A DNA stretch of 64,000 bases from 21-14-0-10-47-8 sp966211795 (GTDB lineage: Bacteria > Bdellovibrionota > Bdellovibrionia > Bdellovibrionales > Bdellovibrionaceae), in the NCBI GenBank assembly GCA_966211795.1, contig CBIHNW010000005.1, positions 150,343 through 214,342 on the forward strand, given 5' to 3'. Below are positions 32,518 to 41,342 of this stretch, piece by piece (position 1 is the stretch's first letter; each line of letters starts with the position of its first letter). The position numbers were made by a program, and so were the translations under genes. The notes beneath the pieces are model-generated. The model worked only from the letters and a program-made list of their open reading frames with translations, was not told the DNA's origin and searched no databases.

Positions 32518-32584
32518 TTACAACCAAAGTCCTGTGCCCGTGATTTGCATTGAATGTCCTTGATACCAAAACCAAGGATGGAAA

Positions 32585-32791
32585 ATGGAATTCGGAAAAG
32601 TTCAGTATTTCGAGCGCGTGGAAACAAAGACTCACAGAGACTTTATCCAGGCCCACAATAACTGCGTTTTATGCGCCAGCGTGCTGGAGCTGCGTCACAG
32701 TCGCTCTGAAGAATCAGTCGAGATCAAAGAAGAGGCTTACTGTCCCCACTGTGACATGCGAACGCGCGCCAAAAATTACACTTTAAACTGA
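32585..32791 (+). CDS. small zinc-ribbon-like protein
   Basis: The 68-residue product has two CxxC pairs: NNCVLCASVLE and AYCPHCDMRTR, separated by about 25 residues, which is the layout of a zinc ribbon. The N-terminal part is charged. AAGGATGG is a few bases before the ATG. It stands alone between the palindromic element and the convergent ALDH-like gene. Such small ribbons may bind nucleic acid or a protein partner; no family is certain. Confidence 0.6.
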   Translation: MEFGKVQYFERVETKTHRDFIQAHNNCVLCASVLELRHSRSEESVEIKEEAYCPHCDMRTRAKNYTLN

Positions 32792-32810
32792 AATCAGTGT
32801 TCGCTGCTTG

Positions 32811-34025
32811 TCAGTTTTTTGATCCTAGCCCGTCAATTTTTCGAAGGTCCGAATAAAATCCGCCAAAAGCACCGACATCTGAAAGTCCTGAAAAGGACTG
32901 CTTCATCCCCAACGGCAGATCTGACATTTTTTCGATCCAAGAGTTGGCCAGAATTCGACTGACCTCGAGCTGGCCCGCAAACTTTTCCACTTTCTCTTCG
33001 GGTCCGAAAATCTGCGCCAACATTCCGTAATAGGACGTGTTCGTCCAGCGCACCATTTCGTGCACGTACTTGACCGGAGAAATCAACACCACCGGCGCCA
33101 TCAGGCAATCTTGCTGCAAGGTCGAACAATGACTGAGATCCTGCACGACCAAAGGCCCGTTGCCATCGCCACCGCCGTACAGGGCTTTGCCATTTTCGGT
33201 TTTCAGCTTGGCTTTGATATTCTGCAATCGTGTTTGGGCGTCTACCGGAAGCTCTGGAAATGACGTCGCTTCCAGCTGCCCGAAGAATTCTTTCAGAAAC
33301 GTCGGCAGCTGGGTTTCGGTGACCAAAATATTTGAAATATTCCAATGCAATTGCCCGTGGCCCAGAAAGCAGCTTTGCACCAAAGAGCGCGACACCGCCG
33401 GGATGTCGGCATCATTCAGAATGAGCGCCGAATTGTGAAATCCCGCGGTGATCTGGGATTTTTTCCAACTCCCCGCCAAGGCTTTCAAGATTTGATCGCC
33501 GCGCTCGGGAGATCCATAGGCGGCCACGGCATGAATGCCGGGATGAGAAACCAAGATTTCCGCCAGATCATCTCCTCCATCAAAAAGACGGATCGGCAAG
33601 GATGGATCCAAAAGATCTTCCCACATTTTTTTGATGTCTGAATGGCGCTCGGGAACATAAACGAAAATGCCATTTCCGGCCAATAATGCGGGTGCAAGCT
33701 TTTCCGCCAAGATTCGAAACGCAAACATCTCTGGAAGAAGAATCGAAATAAATCCCGTCGGCTTTGGCAGAACGCCGACCGGTGGCCGTTCTTCCGCAAC
33801 GCGGGCAAAGGTTTTTTCGGCCGCCTGAACTTCGTTCCGCAAAATAAAATCCGTTGCCAGATTCTGCAAATTCGCCAGCCGAGTGGAAATCTCGGTGGAT
33901 TGAGCGCTGATTTTATGAGCGATGTTTCTCAATGCCTCGGATCGAAGCTGTAAATCTTGGCTGGCCCATTGAATCTGGGACTTTTTCATTTCTTGTAGAG
34001 ATTGAACGAAATCAAGAATGGTCAT
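32811..34025 (-). CDS. aldehyde-dehydrogenase-like protein lacking catalytic residues
   Basis: The 404-residue product follows the aldehyde dehydrogenase fold: PVGVLPKPTGFISILLPEMF, LAEKLAPALLAGNGIFVYVP, AAYGSPERGDQILKAL, and the C-terminal MVRWTNTSYYGMLAQIFGPE and SRILANSWIEKM. Two key sites are changed. The Glu of the ELGGK motif reads TAGFHNSALIL, and the Cys of the GQxC motif reads GHGQLHWNISN, with His in place of Cys. It is also shorter than the usual 480-500 residues. So it is probably not a working dehydrogenase, or it has another chemistry. I used ATG 34025 instead of an upstream TTG; neither has a ribosome-binding site. Confidence 0.8.
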   Translation of the reverse strand: MTILDFVQSLQEMKKSQIQWASQDLQLRSEALRNIAHKISAQSTEISTRLANLQNLATDFILRNEVQAAEKTFARVAEERPPVGVLPKPTGFISILLPEMFAFRILAEKLAPALLAGNGIFVYVPERHSDIKKMWEDLLDPSLPIRLFDGGDDLAEILVSHPGIHAVAAYGSPERGDQILKALAGSWKKSQITAGFHNSALILNDADIPAVSRSLVQSCFLGHGQLHWNISNILVTETQLPTFLKEFFGQLEATSFPELPVDAQTRLQNIKAKLKTENGKALYGGGDGNGPLVVQDLSHCSTLQQDCLMAPVVLISPVKYVHEMVRWTNTSYYGMLAQIFGPEEKVEKFAGQLEVSRILANSWIEKMSDLPLGMKQSFSGLSDVGAFGGFYSDLRKIDGLGSKN

Positions 34026-34403
34026 GCGGCAGATATGTAGACCGCTCAAGAACTGAGAGCAAGATAATTCCCTTTTTAGAGCGAGAACACTCAGGGAAAA
34101 TAAAACAGAAGGAAATAGGAGGGCGAGGCACAGTTGGTCCCCGCCCTGATTGATGTGTGGCGAAGCTGAACAGCTATCCCAACAAGTCGAAACTTGCTAA
34201 GAGGCCGTCACCTCCGCCTTGGTCATATCACATAAATCTGTCACCAAGCACCACCCCCTTTCGAGCCACTAGAGTAGCTTGAACACAGAATAACAATTCA
34301 TCTCAAGAGATGGAAGCATTTCATAAATGGAATTGTTTGATGGCAACTATAAGAAAAAAACACCGCGTTCGTAACTGTGCAAAATAAAAATAAATTTTAA
34401 AAT
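34026..34403. other. 378-base intergenic region with a cluster of hairpins
   Basis: No protein gene is seen. Between 34164 and 34248 four hairpins stand in a row (see the ncRNA entry), and GGGCG...CGCCC can pair at about 34113-34145. The end near 34310-34400 is AT-rich. Confidence 0.5.
34164..34248. ncRNA. candidate structured RNA, strand unknown
   Basis: Four perfect short stems follow each other: AGCTG-aa-CAGCT (34164-34175), CAAGT-cgaa-ACTTG (34183-34196, a GNRA-like or UUCG-like loop depending on strand), GAGG-ccgtca-CCTC (34201-34214) and CTTGGT...ACCAAG (34218-34248). I cannot match it to a known RNA family. No terminator or promoter fixes the strand. Confidence 0.25.
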
Positions 34404-35090
34404 TCACCGATAAAGTTTCAACAAATAAGTTCCCCGGACCATGGTGAGATTCTCGACTTTTAATTTCCCTTTGGTCAGGTTCCGCAATTCGGTTAGCAGA
34501 TCCAAACCATGATCTTCCAAATCACGAAGCAAAACGTAAGCCTCTCCTTCATCGGCCAACACGTGATCGATGGACTGCAGAAGCATCTCGAAAGTCGAAT
34601 CCATAAAGAATCGGCAACGATTTTTAAATTCAGACGGAGACTGCTTTCCTTGCTCAACTTTAAAGTAAGGCGGATTGCAAAGGATGAGCTGGTACTTTTT
34701 CTCGAATTCTGGCTGCAGCAGTTTTTCGTAATTTAAATTTAAAAAACGGAACTCGCCCGCATTCTGCACTTTGGATTTATTGGTTTCAAAATGCGGCAGG
34801 TAAACGTCTTGAACCTCGACAAAATCAATGTTCTGAATCTGCGGTACGTGAAAATTCATTTCAAATCCGATGACTCCACAACCCGCGCAGAGATCCAGCA
34901 CGTTCCACCGCCGCATCGAATTTCGAAGATAGTCTGAAGGGCTCTGCTTCTTTTCTTTGTTGTCCTCGGTCATTCTCTCGCGCAAATGAAGGGCGACTTC
35001 CCAGGGCATTTCGATGGAATCCAAAGAGAAATGATACTCTTCGGGTTGCGAATACTGGTAGGTGAAGGGAATATCTGGATTTCGCTGCAT
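34404..35090 (-). CDS. SAM-dependent methyltransferase, TrmN6-like
   Basis: The 228-residue product has the class I methyltransferase motif I NVLDLCAGCGVIGFEM and the N6-adenine type motif IV LILCNPPYFKVEQG, as in TrmN6/YfiC and other NPPY enzymes, which methylate adenine in tRNA or rRNA or glutamine in proteins. The N-terminal block TYQYSQPEEYHFSLDS is similar to the substrate region of that group. The start is uncertain: ATG 35090 opens a compact protein, ATG 35114 adds 8 residues; neither has a good ribosome-binding site. Confidence 0.8.
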   Translation of the reverse strand: MQRNPDIPFTYQYSQPEEYHFSLDSIEMPWEVALHLRERMTEDNKEKKQSPSDYLRNSMRRWNVLDLCAGCGVIGFEMNFHVPQIQNIDFVEVQDVYLPHFETNKSKVQNAGEFRFLNLNYEKLLQPEFEKKYQLILCNPPYFKVEQGKQSPSEFKNRCRFFMDSTFEMLLQSIDHVLADEGEAYVLLRDLEDHGLDLLTELRNLTKGKLKVENLTMVRGTYLLKLYR

Positions 35091-35200
35091 CCCTTTATTT
35101 TCCAAGCAGCCCATGAACCGAGTCAAGACCTGAGCTAAGGCCAGGTTTCGGCCTAGATCCGTGACAGGAATTTTTCTCTGAAATAGGATTCAGTCATCTT

Positions 35201-36286
35201 ATGAAAACAAAAATACCACTCGTTCTGATTGCCGTGCTGATCTTGTTTCGTCCCACCTGTTCTTGGGCTGACCTTGAAGGTCTTTTGTTCATTCCCAAGC
35301 TTTTATCCCATGACATCGAAGTGACCCCGGCCGAACAAAAGATGAGCCTGAACATGCAAAAGGAACCGGTGAAAAACAGTCCCGTTCTTGCGACCATTTC
35401 AAGGGCCGAAATCAAAGCTCCGGGCGGTCAAATCTACGTGGTTCCAGAATTTCGCTCTGAAGAAACGGCTCTTCCCGTGCTGGAACATCAAGGCAACTGG
35501 TACAAGATCGGTCTGTTGACGGCGAGCGAACCCGGAATGGGCTTTCCCGAGAAATTTGCATTGCAGGGATGGGTTTATATCGAGAACGGCGAATACCAAT
35601 CCATTCCTGATTTTCTTCAAAACACGATGGCCGAATTGGTCGAGTGGGATCAGACTCTTTATAAATCACCAGATCGTCCCGAAACATTCAGAGTCTCATT
35701 TCCATCGGTTCGCTTTTTAGGGACCGTGCGCTTGAAACCAGAAAACTTGAAGAAAACGAACGTGCCTTGCGAAATTCCGTTTTATGCCGATGCCAACAAA
35801 CAAAAGCTGATCGGCATTTGCCCACAAAACTTTTCCTTTCTTCATGGCGCCGAATGCGAGGGACCAAAGGATTCGAGCCATATTTTCTGTCTGCAGGTGT
35901 ATGTGCTCGAGGATAAAAATGGCCTTTATAAAATTGCTTTCAAAAATGATCTCGTTCAATTTCGAAAGAATCAGTTGGATATGAAATTATTGAAACAGGA
36001 TCCCGATTTTAAATTCAATACGGGCTGGGTGGATAAGGGAAACTTCGACAATCTGAAGCCTTTGACCGAATCAGATCGCAAAACAGCCCTTCGCTCGATC
36101 ATCGGAACCGATGTCATTGACCACAAAGGCGTCGAGGTTCTCGAGCACAGAAAAGTTCAGGGTCAGGATTGGCTCAGAATCAAACTGATGGATCATTGTG
36201 CGGATGAAAAATCTTACGGCGAAGGCTGGACGCCACTGCGACGAAATAAAAAAATCAATTTCAGTTATATTTCCCGCGGCTGTTAA
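35201..36286 (+). CDS. exported protein of unknown function
   Basis: The 361-residue product has a signal peptide (MKTKIPLVLIAVLILFRPTC, cleaved near SWA). The mature protein contains VLEHQGNWYKIGLLT and HRKVQGQDWLRIKLMD, two SH3-like segments of the kind where a strand with xWYKI follows a turn, and several cysteines (VPCEIP, GICPQN, AECEGP, IFCLQV, DHCADE, SRGC). It may carry bacterial SH3 folds that bind cell wall, but the match is weak. It is divergent from the methyltransferase gene. Confidence 0.6.
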   Translation: MKTKIPLVLIAVLILFRPTCSWADLEGLLFIPKLLSHDIEVTPAEQKMSLNMQKEPVKNSPVLATISRAEIKAPGGQIYVVPEFRSEETALPVLEHQGNWYKIGLLTASEPGMGFPEKFALQGWVYIENGEYQSIPDFLQNTMAELVEWDQTLYKSPDRPETFRVSFPSVRFLGTVRLKPENLKKTNVPCEIPFYADANKQKLIGICPQNFSFLHGAECEGPKDSSHIFCLQVYVLEDKNGLYKIAFKNDLVQFRKNQLDMKLLKQDPDFKFNTGWVDKGNFDNLKPLTESDRKTALRSIIGTDVIDHKGVEVLEHRKVQGQDWLRIKLMDHCADEKSYGEGWTPLRRNKKINFSYISRGC

Positions 36287-36293
36287 ACCGCGG
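36274..36293. terminator. GC-rich hairpin between convergent genes
   Basis: CCGCGG-ctgttaaa-CCGCGG has a 6-base GC stem whose loop holds the stop codon of the plus-strand gene. There is no T-run on either side, so it is at best a weak bidirectional terminator. Confidence 0.3.
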
Positions 36294-36304
36294 CTCGCAT
36301 GGCC

Positions 36305-36700
36305 CTATGCTTTTAAAGCAGCGATCAGCTTCGCTTGAATATCCTTCATTTCGGCATCCGAACGTTTCTGTGCCTTTTTAAAATCCAGATCCGCCATCGA
36401 CCAGGCCGGAATCAAATGCAAATGATAGTGTGGAACTTCGAAACCAATAGCGGCCGTTAAAACCCGCGGGCATCCGGTGGCTTCGCGGATCGCTTTGCCA
36501 ATTTTCTGCGCGTTCTTTTGCACCTGTAAATAAGCGGCTTCCGGAACATCAAACCAGTGATTGACCTCTTGTTTTGGAATCACCAGCGCATGTCCCAAAT
36601 GAATCGGTTCAATCGTCAGGATCGATATCGTCAGGTCGTCCTCTAAAATTTTGTAGCTTGGAATTTCGCCCTGAATGATTTTTGTAAATACCGATGCCAT
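36305..36700 (-). CDS. HIT-family nucleotide hydrolase/transferase
   Basis: The 131-residue protein has the standard HIT layout: FTKIIQGEIPSYKILEDD, the GHALVIPKQEVNHWFD core and the catalytic triad motif PHYHLHLIPAW (HxHxH). HIT proteins of this size (HinT-like) hydrolyse nucleoside phosphoramidates such as AMP-lysine; a dinucleotide hydrolase role is also possible. GAGAGGG lies eight bases before the ATG. It is alone, convergent to the exported protein gene. Confidence 0.92.
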   Translation of the reverse strand: MASVFTKIIQGEIPSYKILEDDLTISILTIEPIHLGHALVIPKQEVNHWFDVPEAAYLQVQKNAQKIGKAIREATGCPRVLTAAIGFEVPHYHLHLIPAWSMADLDFKKAQKRSDAEMKDIQAKLIAALKA

Positions 36701-36799
36701 AATGGATGCCCTCTCGATTTCAGAAACATTGTCGATACCAAAACCCTAAGACCGCAAATGAAGCCTGGCAATCTTCTACGCGTTACGAAGCTTTCGGTT

Positions 36800-37495
36800 T
36801 TAAATGTTCTTCAGAAGGCTGTTGTAAACTTCGTCTTTGTCGACAAAGGTCACGCCGTAGCCATTGGCGCCGTTGGTTTGAGCTTTAGCCCAGACAACAC
36901 GAACGTCGAAGACATATTGTTTGGCCGGTTGGCCGATGAATATGCTGAGCTTGACCAAATCGCCCGCCTTGATTTCAAACTCGGTCCCCGTGCTTTCAAA
37001 ATAAACGCCGCTTAGGGAGAGGTTCTTCATCACTCCTTGAAGCTTGCCTTCATGATGATCGGAATAAATATCGACCGGCTGATCTGTCAAGTAGCGTGGA
37101 TGAATTTGCTTTTGCCCATCTTTGAATTTCTGCAAAAGATCATTCACCGCTCGGTACAATGCAAAGCCATCAATCGGGCTTTTCAACATCCGAACTTTGG
37201 AAAACTGCGTGCTCAGCTGCATGACCGGTGCGGATATAGCTGAGCAAAGAAAAACCACAGCCTGATTGGGTGGAACATCTTTTCGAAGTTTGGTGAAAAA
37301 GTAACTTTGCAGAAGATCATCATCCGGAAGCTGCAGGACCAAAACATCCGGCGGCTGAGTGGTCCAGTAGGTGATATCCTGGGCGAAAGAAGCGGTGGTC
37401 TCGATCGCGAGACCACCCGGGTTGTGGTATTGAGCCACTTCCTCGATCTTGGATTGCTCATCAAAGGATGTGCTAATAATCAAGACCTTGTTCAA
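36800..37495 (-). CDS. PilZ-domain protein with receiver-like N-terminus
   Basis: The 231-residue product begins with a receiver-like fold (MNKVLIISTSFDEQSKIEEV, DVLVLQLPDDDLL, KVRMLKSPIDGFALYRAVND) that may lack a proper phosphate site. The C-terminal 100 residues are a PilZ domain, with the NLSLSGVYFES motif (D/NxSxxG) and GYGVTFVD end. The Arg-rich RxxxR motif needed for cyclic-di-GMP is poor here (HPRYLTDQP), so ligand binding is uncertain. The start codon is TTG at 37495 with GAGAGGG before it; no in-frame ATG is near. Confidence 0.75.
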   Translation of the reverse strand: MNKVLIISTSFDEQSKIEEVAQYHNPGGLAIETTASFAQDITYWTTQPPDVLVLQLPDDDLLQSYFFTKLRKDVPPNQAVVFLCSAISAPVMQLSTQFSKVRMLKSPIDGFALYRAVNDLLQKFKDGQKQIHPRYLTDQPVDIYSDHHEGKLQGVMKNLSLSGVYFESTGTEFEIKAGDLVKLSIFIGQPAKQYVFDVRVVWAKAQTNGANGYGVTFVDKDEVYNSLLKNI

Positions 37496-37519
37496 TTCAC
37501 CCTCTCATTCCTAAAGCGA

Positions 37520-38662
37520 TTATCGTTTCTCGACTGGTGTCCACTTGAGGCCGCTCTTGCCGACCCATTTTCCACGTGGTCGGTAAATGCGGTTGTTCGC
37601 GTATTGCTCCATCGCGTGTGCGATCCAGCCGCTGATACGAGACACGGCGAAGATCGGCGTGTAGATATCAACCGGAATGCCCATGCTGTAATAAACAGTC
37701 GCCGAGTAGAAATCCACGTTCGGCATCAGGCCTTTTTCTTTGTTCATTGTATCGTCGATCAATGTCGACATCTGATACCACAAAGGCTCACCAATTTGCT
37801 GAGTCAGCTGCTCGCTGATCTTGCGCAGGATTGCGGCGCGTGGGTCCCCGTTTTTGTAAACCCGATGACCGATCCCCATGACTTTTTCTTTCGCTGCCAA
37901 TGCGTCTTTGACGAATTGTTGAGCTTTGTCCATGGTGCCGATTTTTTTCAGCATGATCATCACTTGTTCGTTCGCTCCGCCGTGCAAAGGACCTTTCAAG
38001 GCACCGATCGCCGATACAATCGCCGAGTGCAGGTCGCTCAATGACGAAGTCGTTACGCGTGTCGCGAAAGCTGAACAGTTCAGTTCGTGGTCGGCGTGCA
38101 GGATCAGGCAAGTATCGAAAATTTTGACCATGTCGGATTTTGGCTCTTGTCCACCCTTCAACATGTACATAAAATTCCAAGCGATGCTCTTGTCAGATTT
38201 TGGCGCCACCGGCTCTTTGCCGTTGCGGATCGCTTCGAAAGCACAAACGATGGTTCCCATCTTTGCGACCAATTTGATTGCTTTCTTGGCGTTGGCTTGC
38301 GGGCTGTTGTCGTTCGCGTCTGTGTCCCAGTGGCTCATCAAAGAAACGGCCGTGCGCAACCAAGCCATCGGATGAACTTTGGTGGGGATCGTTTTCAAAA
38401 CTTTGATAAAGTCCGGGTGAAGAGCGTACTCGGCCGCCAGATCTTTTTTGAACTGTTCCAGTTCGCTGGCCTTTGGCAAACGATCGTTCCACAACAGGAA
38501 CGTTGTTTCTTCGAAAGTTGAATTCGCTGCCAATTCTTCAATCGTGTAACCACGGTACAAAAGAGTTGCGTCCAAAATTGTTGAGACTGCTGTTGAACAA
38601 GCGACGACGCCTTCAAGACCTCGGTCGATCGCGCCTTCGTAAATCGGTGCTGCTTCCGCCAT
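37520..38662 (-). CDS. gltA: citrate synthase
   Basis: Citrate synthase condenses oxaloacetate and acetyl-CoA, the entry step of the citric acid cycle. The 380-residue product has the Gram-positive/archaeal-type length. Key segments are LDATLLYRGYTIEELAANST, the His in LHADHELNCSAFATRV, GALKGPLHGGANEQVM with the catalytic His, IGHRVYKNGDPRA, and the catalytic Asp region PNVDFYSATVYYSMGIP, then RISGWIAHAMEQ. I used ATG 38662 preceded by GGAAAGG; an upstream in-frame start at 38680 is less likely. Confidence 0.96.
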   Translation of the reverse strand: MAEAAPIYEGAIDRGLEGVVACSTAVSTILDATLLYRGYTIEELAANSTFEETTFLLWNDRLPKASELEQFKKDLAAEYALHPDFIKVLKTIPTKVHPMAWLRTAVSLMSHWDTDANDNSPQANAKKAIKLVAKMGTIVCAFEAIRNGKEPVAPKSDKSIAWNFMYMLKGGQEPKSDMVKIFDTCLILHADHELNCSAFATRVTTSSLSDLHSAIVSAIGALKGPLHGGANEQVMIMLKKIGTMDKAQQFVKDALAAKEKVMGIGHRVYKNGDPRAAILRKISEQLTQQIGEPLWYQMSTLIDDTMNKEKGLMPNVDFYSATVYYSMGIPVDIYTPIFAVSRISGWIAHAMEQYANNRIYRPRGKWVGKSGLKWTPVEKR

Positions 38663-38705
38663 AAAAACCTTTCCTTTCAAATCGATTCAGAATTTTTCAA
38701 ATTAA

Positions 38706-39614
38706 CTATACCGAGCCTTTTTTAGCAAGTTTTATCACCCGGTCTTTGACTTCAGTCACAACCACCGTTTGATCGCGCGTGGGCTCGGCTTGACCCGTGA
38801 ATTGCTCGACTTGATAAAGAATCTCATTGCGCAGATCGTGAACCCCGGAACGCGGGGCGCGATGCACCGTTTTCAGCAATTTCTCTTTGCCGAAAGAACC
38901 CTGCGAGCTCTGCGCGTTCCAAACACCCTCGGTGCACAAAATCAAACGATCGCGTGGCCCCAAAGGCAAGGTGTGAGTGAGGGGACTTTCGTCATAATCC
39001 TTTTTCAACGGTCCAGACGATGGCTCCAGCCAGCTGACGGGCTCTTGCCCCTGCACTTGCAGAATGCCGGCGATCGACCCAACGCATGAATATTTGAGCT
39101 CATAATTTCGACGATCGATGATTCCGTAAAAAATGCTGGCCGATTCCGACTTTTGAATGTTGGGCACGATTTCCGCGGCCATCAAGGAAATCACCTGGTG
39201 CGGCTCCATTCCACGACGCGCTTCGATTTGCGCCGACAATTTCATCAGCACGGATAGAAATAAAGCTGACATGGTGTAACCCGAACTGCTGGAAAGAATG
39301 ATTCCGAATTTCAGGCGATCGTCATGCTCGAAGATGTCAAAGTAATCCCCGCCCGATTTCATGCCCGGAATGAATTTGGTCGAAAATTCAATTCCCGGGA
39401 TGTTGGGAATTTCGGTCGGGGTCAATAGTTTTTGGATCAAGCCCGCGAGCTTCAGCTCTTGTCCCAAGTCCCCAATCATTTGCTGCAGATTCGAGTTGGT
39501 TTTCTGCAGCTCAAAACGGTAGCGCTGGAGCTGTTGCTCTTTTTGCTTGAGCTCTTCTTGCAGCTCTTCGATTTTTTCGCGTAATTCTTTTTCGCTGACT
39601 TTGTCTTTGCTCAT
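38706..39614 (-). CDS. SpoIIE/PP2C-type phosphatase-like protein, altered active site
   Basis: The 302-residue product starts with a coiled coil (residues 5-60, KELREKIEELQEELKQKEQQ) and then has a SpoIIE/RsbU-type domain. The GGD metal motif is present (MKSGGDYFDIFE), but the DVSGHG motif reads LSSSSGYTMSALFL, the DGV Asp reads LILCTEGVWN and the final DD reads TRDQTVVV. Two or three metal-binding Asp are thus replaced. The family dephosphorylates anti-sigma antagonists in partner-switching, but this one may be a binding protein. It is divergent in function from citrate synthase, which lies downstream on the same strand. Confidence 0.82.
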   Translation of the reverse strand: MSKDKVSEKELREKIEELQEELKQKEQQLQRYRFELQKTNSNLQQMIGDLGQELKLAGLIQKLLTPTEIPNIPGIEFSTKFIPGMKSGGDYFDIFEHDDRLKFGIILSSSSGYTMSALFLSVLMKLSAQIEARRGMEPHQVISLMAAEIVPNIQKSESASIFYGIIDRRNYELKYSCVGSIAGILQVQGQEPVSWLEPSSGPLKKDYDESPLTHTLPLGPRDRLILCTEGVWNAQSSQGSFGKEKLLKTVHRAPRSGVHDLRNEILYQVEQFTGQAEPTRDQTVVVTEVKDRVIKLAKKGSV

Positions 39615-39702
39615 AATTTCAATGGTTTCTTTCGCAAATTCTCTTCCATTCTAGGACCGATCTTTGCGCTTTGCTTGGAAATAATGAGCACTTCGACAAA
39701 GG

Positions 39703-40617
39703 TCAGTTTTGATTCTTCTTCAGGAAGTAGAAGTGAAAGACCCCTAAGGCCAGCGTGCTTTCCAGCGTCAAGAACAGGAAGATCATAAACCCCAGCTGCA
39801 GGCTTCGCAGTTGAACCGAGTACTCGCCATTGATCCAGTTCATGGTCAGATATTGGTAAGGGATGGTTAGCAGACCCATGAAAATCGCAAAGCCAATTCC
39901 CAAAGCAAAACGCAGGCGAAAGTCCTTCTCTTGATGTCGGCGATAGTCTTCAAGCAGTGCCATCAAAAAATCACCCAGGAAAAATCCCCAAGCACCACCC
40001 AAGGACAAGATTCCGGCTAACAGCAAACTCATGCCGCTCCACCATGCGACCCCCGACATGCGGGTCAAGAATCGGATCACGGCTCCGCAAACAAAACCGA
40101 TCAGCACCCCTTGCAATGAATTGCTGCCAAACCAATACACCCACTCGGGGCTGGCTTCATCTGCCGTCAACGCGGCCGAGGCCGTCAGCAAATTTTCAAA
40201 TCCCCAGATAAAAAGCCCAAGTCCCAACAAGAAAAGCGCCAGGCTGCGCACAGGCTTCCACCACTGTCCCAGCAAAAATGCCATTAAGCCCAAGAGCAAA
40301 AACACCGGCGCTGGCACCAGATTCCAGACACCAAACAAGATGATAAAAACAAAACCGTAACTGAGCGAACGAAGCCCCAGCCACAGCAGTCTCACCCGCA
40401 GCGACAACTCTGAAACCTTCAATGAATCGCAATGATTTTCAGGTGTGCCGTGACAGAAAGAAATCAAAAACGATTTGAAAAAATCTTGCTGAAACTGGCT
40501 GTTCCACTTCCAGCTTTTCTGCAGATGGGCCGCTAACTTTTGAAAATGAGTCGTCAGCAACCACCATCCCACCAAAGGGATCGTTAACTTTGAAAGCCAA
40601 ACCGCCAGTTCCATCAT
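39703..40617 (-). CDS. polytopic inner-membrane protein of unknown function
   Basis: The 304-residue product has about eight membrane segments, for example FVFIILFGVWNLVPAPVFLL, LALFLLGLGLFIWGFENLLT and LGFMIFLFLTLESTLALGVF. FGSNSLQGVLIGFVCGAVIR looks like one of the repeated helices of Na/phosphate cotransporter-like proteins, which suggests, weakly, a transporter of that group. The ATG at 40617 overlaps the rsmJ stop (ATGA), so it is the last gene of a four-gene coupled unit. Confidence 0.65.
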   Translation of the reverse strand: MMELAVWLSKLTIPLVGWWLLTTHFQKLAAHLQKSWKWNSQFQQDFFKSFLISFCHGTPENHCDSLKVSELSLRVRLLWLGLRSLSYGFVFIILFGVWNLVPAPVFLLLGLMAFLLGQWWKPVRSLALFLLGLGLFIWGFENLLTASAALTADEASPEWVYWFGSNSLQGVLIGFVCGAVIRFLTRMSGVAWWSGMSLLLAGILSLGGAWGFFLGDFLMALLEDYRRHQEKDFRLRFALGIGFAIFMGLLTIPYQYLTMNWINGEYSVQLRSLQLGFMIFLFLTLESTLALGVFHFYFLKKNQN

Positions 40618-41342
40618 TCTTTCCTTCCAATTCCCGGTGAGTACAAATCGTAGCGCACGGTTTTTCCCTCAAACGAGTGCACCACTCCTGCTTTCAGGTC
40701 TGGTGCCTTGATCGGGCGCTTGACGACCACCCGCTCGGCCGACGAGCGCAGGGCCGCCTGCAACAAGCTTTCGGCATCCATGTCATCGCCGACCCACTTG
40801 CGGAAAATTCGCATTTCTTTTCTCGGCAGTGCGGATTTTTTCTTATCGGGAAACATGGGATCTAAGAAAACAGTCGAGATGTCGTTCAATGACTGCAATC
40901 TTTCGATCGAATCGCCGTAATGAATTTTCAACCGGGATTCATTCGAGCGCAACAAAGCATCAAATAATAACAAATAAACGACCGGCGACCGTTCGCAGCC
41001 TTCGACTTCGGCCCCTAGCTGGGTGAGAAACCAAGCATCCTGCGCCAGTCCCAAAGTCGCATCGAAAACTCGCTTATGGCCCTTCGCCAGACCGATGGCT
41101 TTGGCGATCAGCTCGCTTTTTCCACGATGAGCCGCGCGCGCATAATTTAAATGATCATTGATGAAATCAAGATGAAGCAGTCCAAGCTCCTCATCTTTTA
41201 AAGACAAACCTTTTTCATCATACAGGAAAAAGCTTCCCGCCGGATTTTCGGTTGGGGTCAGCTGCAGTCGATCGCTGACAACTTGAAATTGTTCCTGCAA
41301 GGCCTGTGGAATTGTGAGATCAGCCTTGAGATCAAATTTCAT
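40614..41342 (-). CDS. rsmJ: 16S rRNA (guanine1516-N2)-methyltransferase
   Basis: RsmJ methylates G1516 in the small-subunit rRNA. The 242-residue product has the family landmarks: RVFDATLGLAQDAWFLTQLG (motif I), EVEGCERSPVVYLLLFDALL, TVFLDPMFPDKKKSALPRKE (the DPMYP-like motif with a Lys-rich loop) and VVVKRPIKAPDL near the end. It matches E. coli RsmJ in length (250). I chose the ATG at 41342, because it overlaps the TGA of the UbiA-like gene (ATGA); an earlier start at 41363 or 41381 would only add a poorly conserved N-terminus. Confidence 0.87.
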   Translation of the reverse strand: MKFDLKADLTIPQALQEQFQVVSDRLQLTPTENPAGSFFLYDEKGLSLKDEELGLLHLDFINDHLNYARAAHRGKSELIAKAIGLAKGHKRVFDATLGLAQDAWFLTQLGAEVEGCERSPVVYLLLFDALLRSNESRLKIHYGDSIERLQSLNDISTVFLDPMFPDKKKSALPRKEMRIFRKWVGDDMDAESLLQAALRSSAERVVVKRPIKAPDLKAGVVHSFEGKTVRYDLYSPGIGRKE

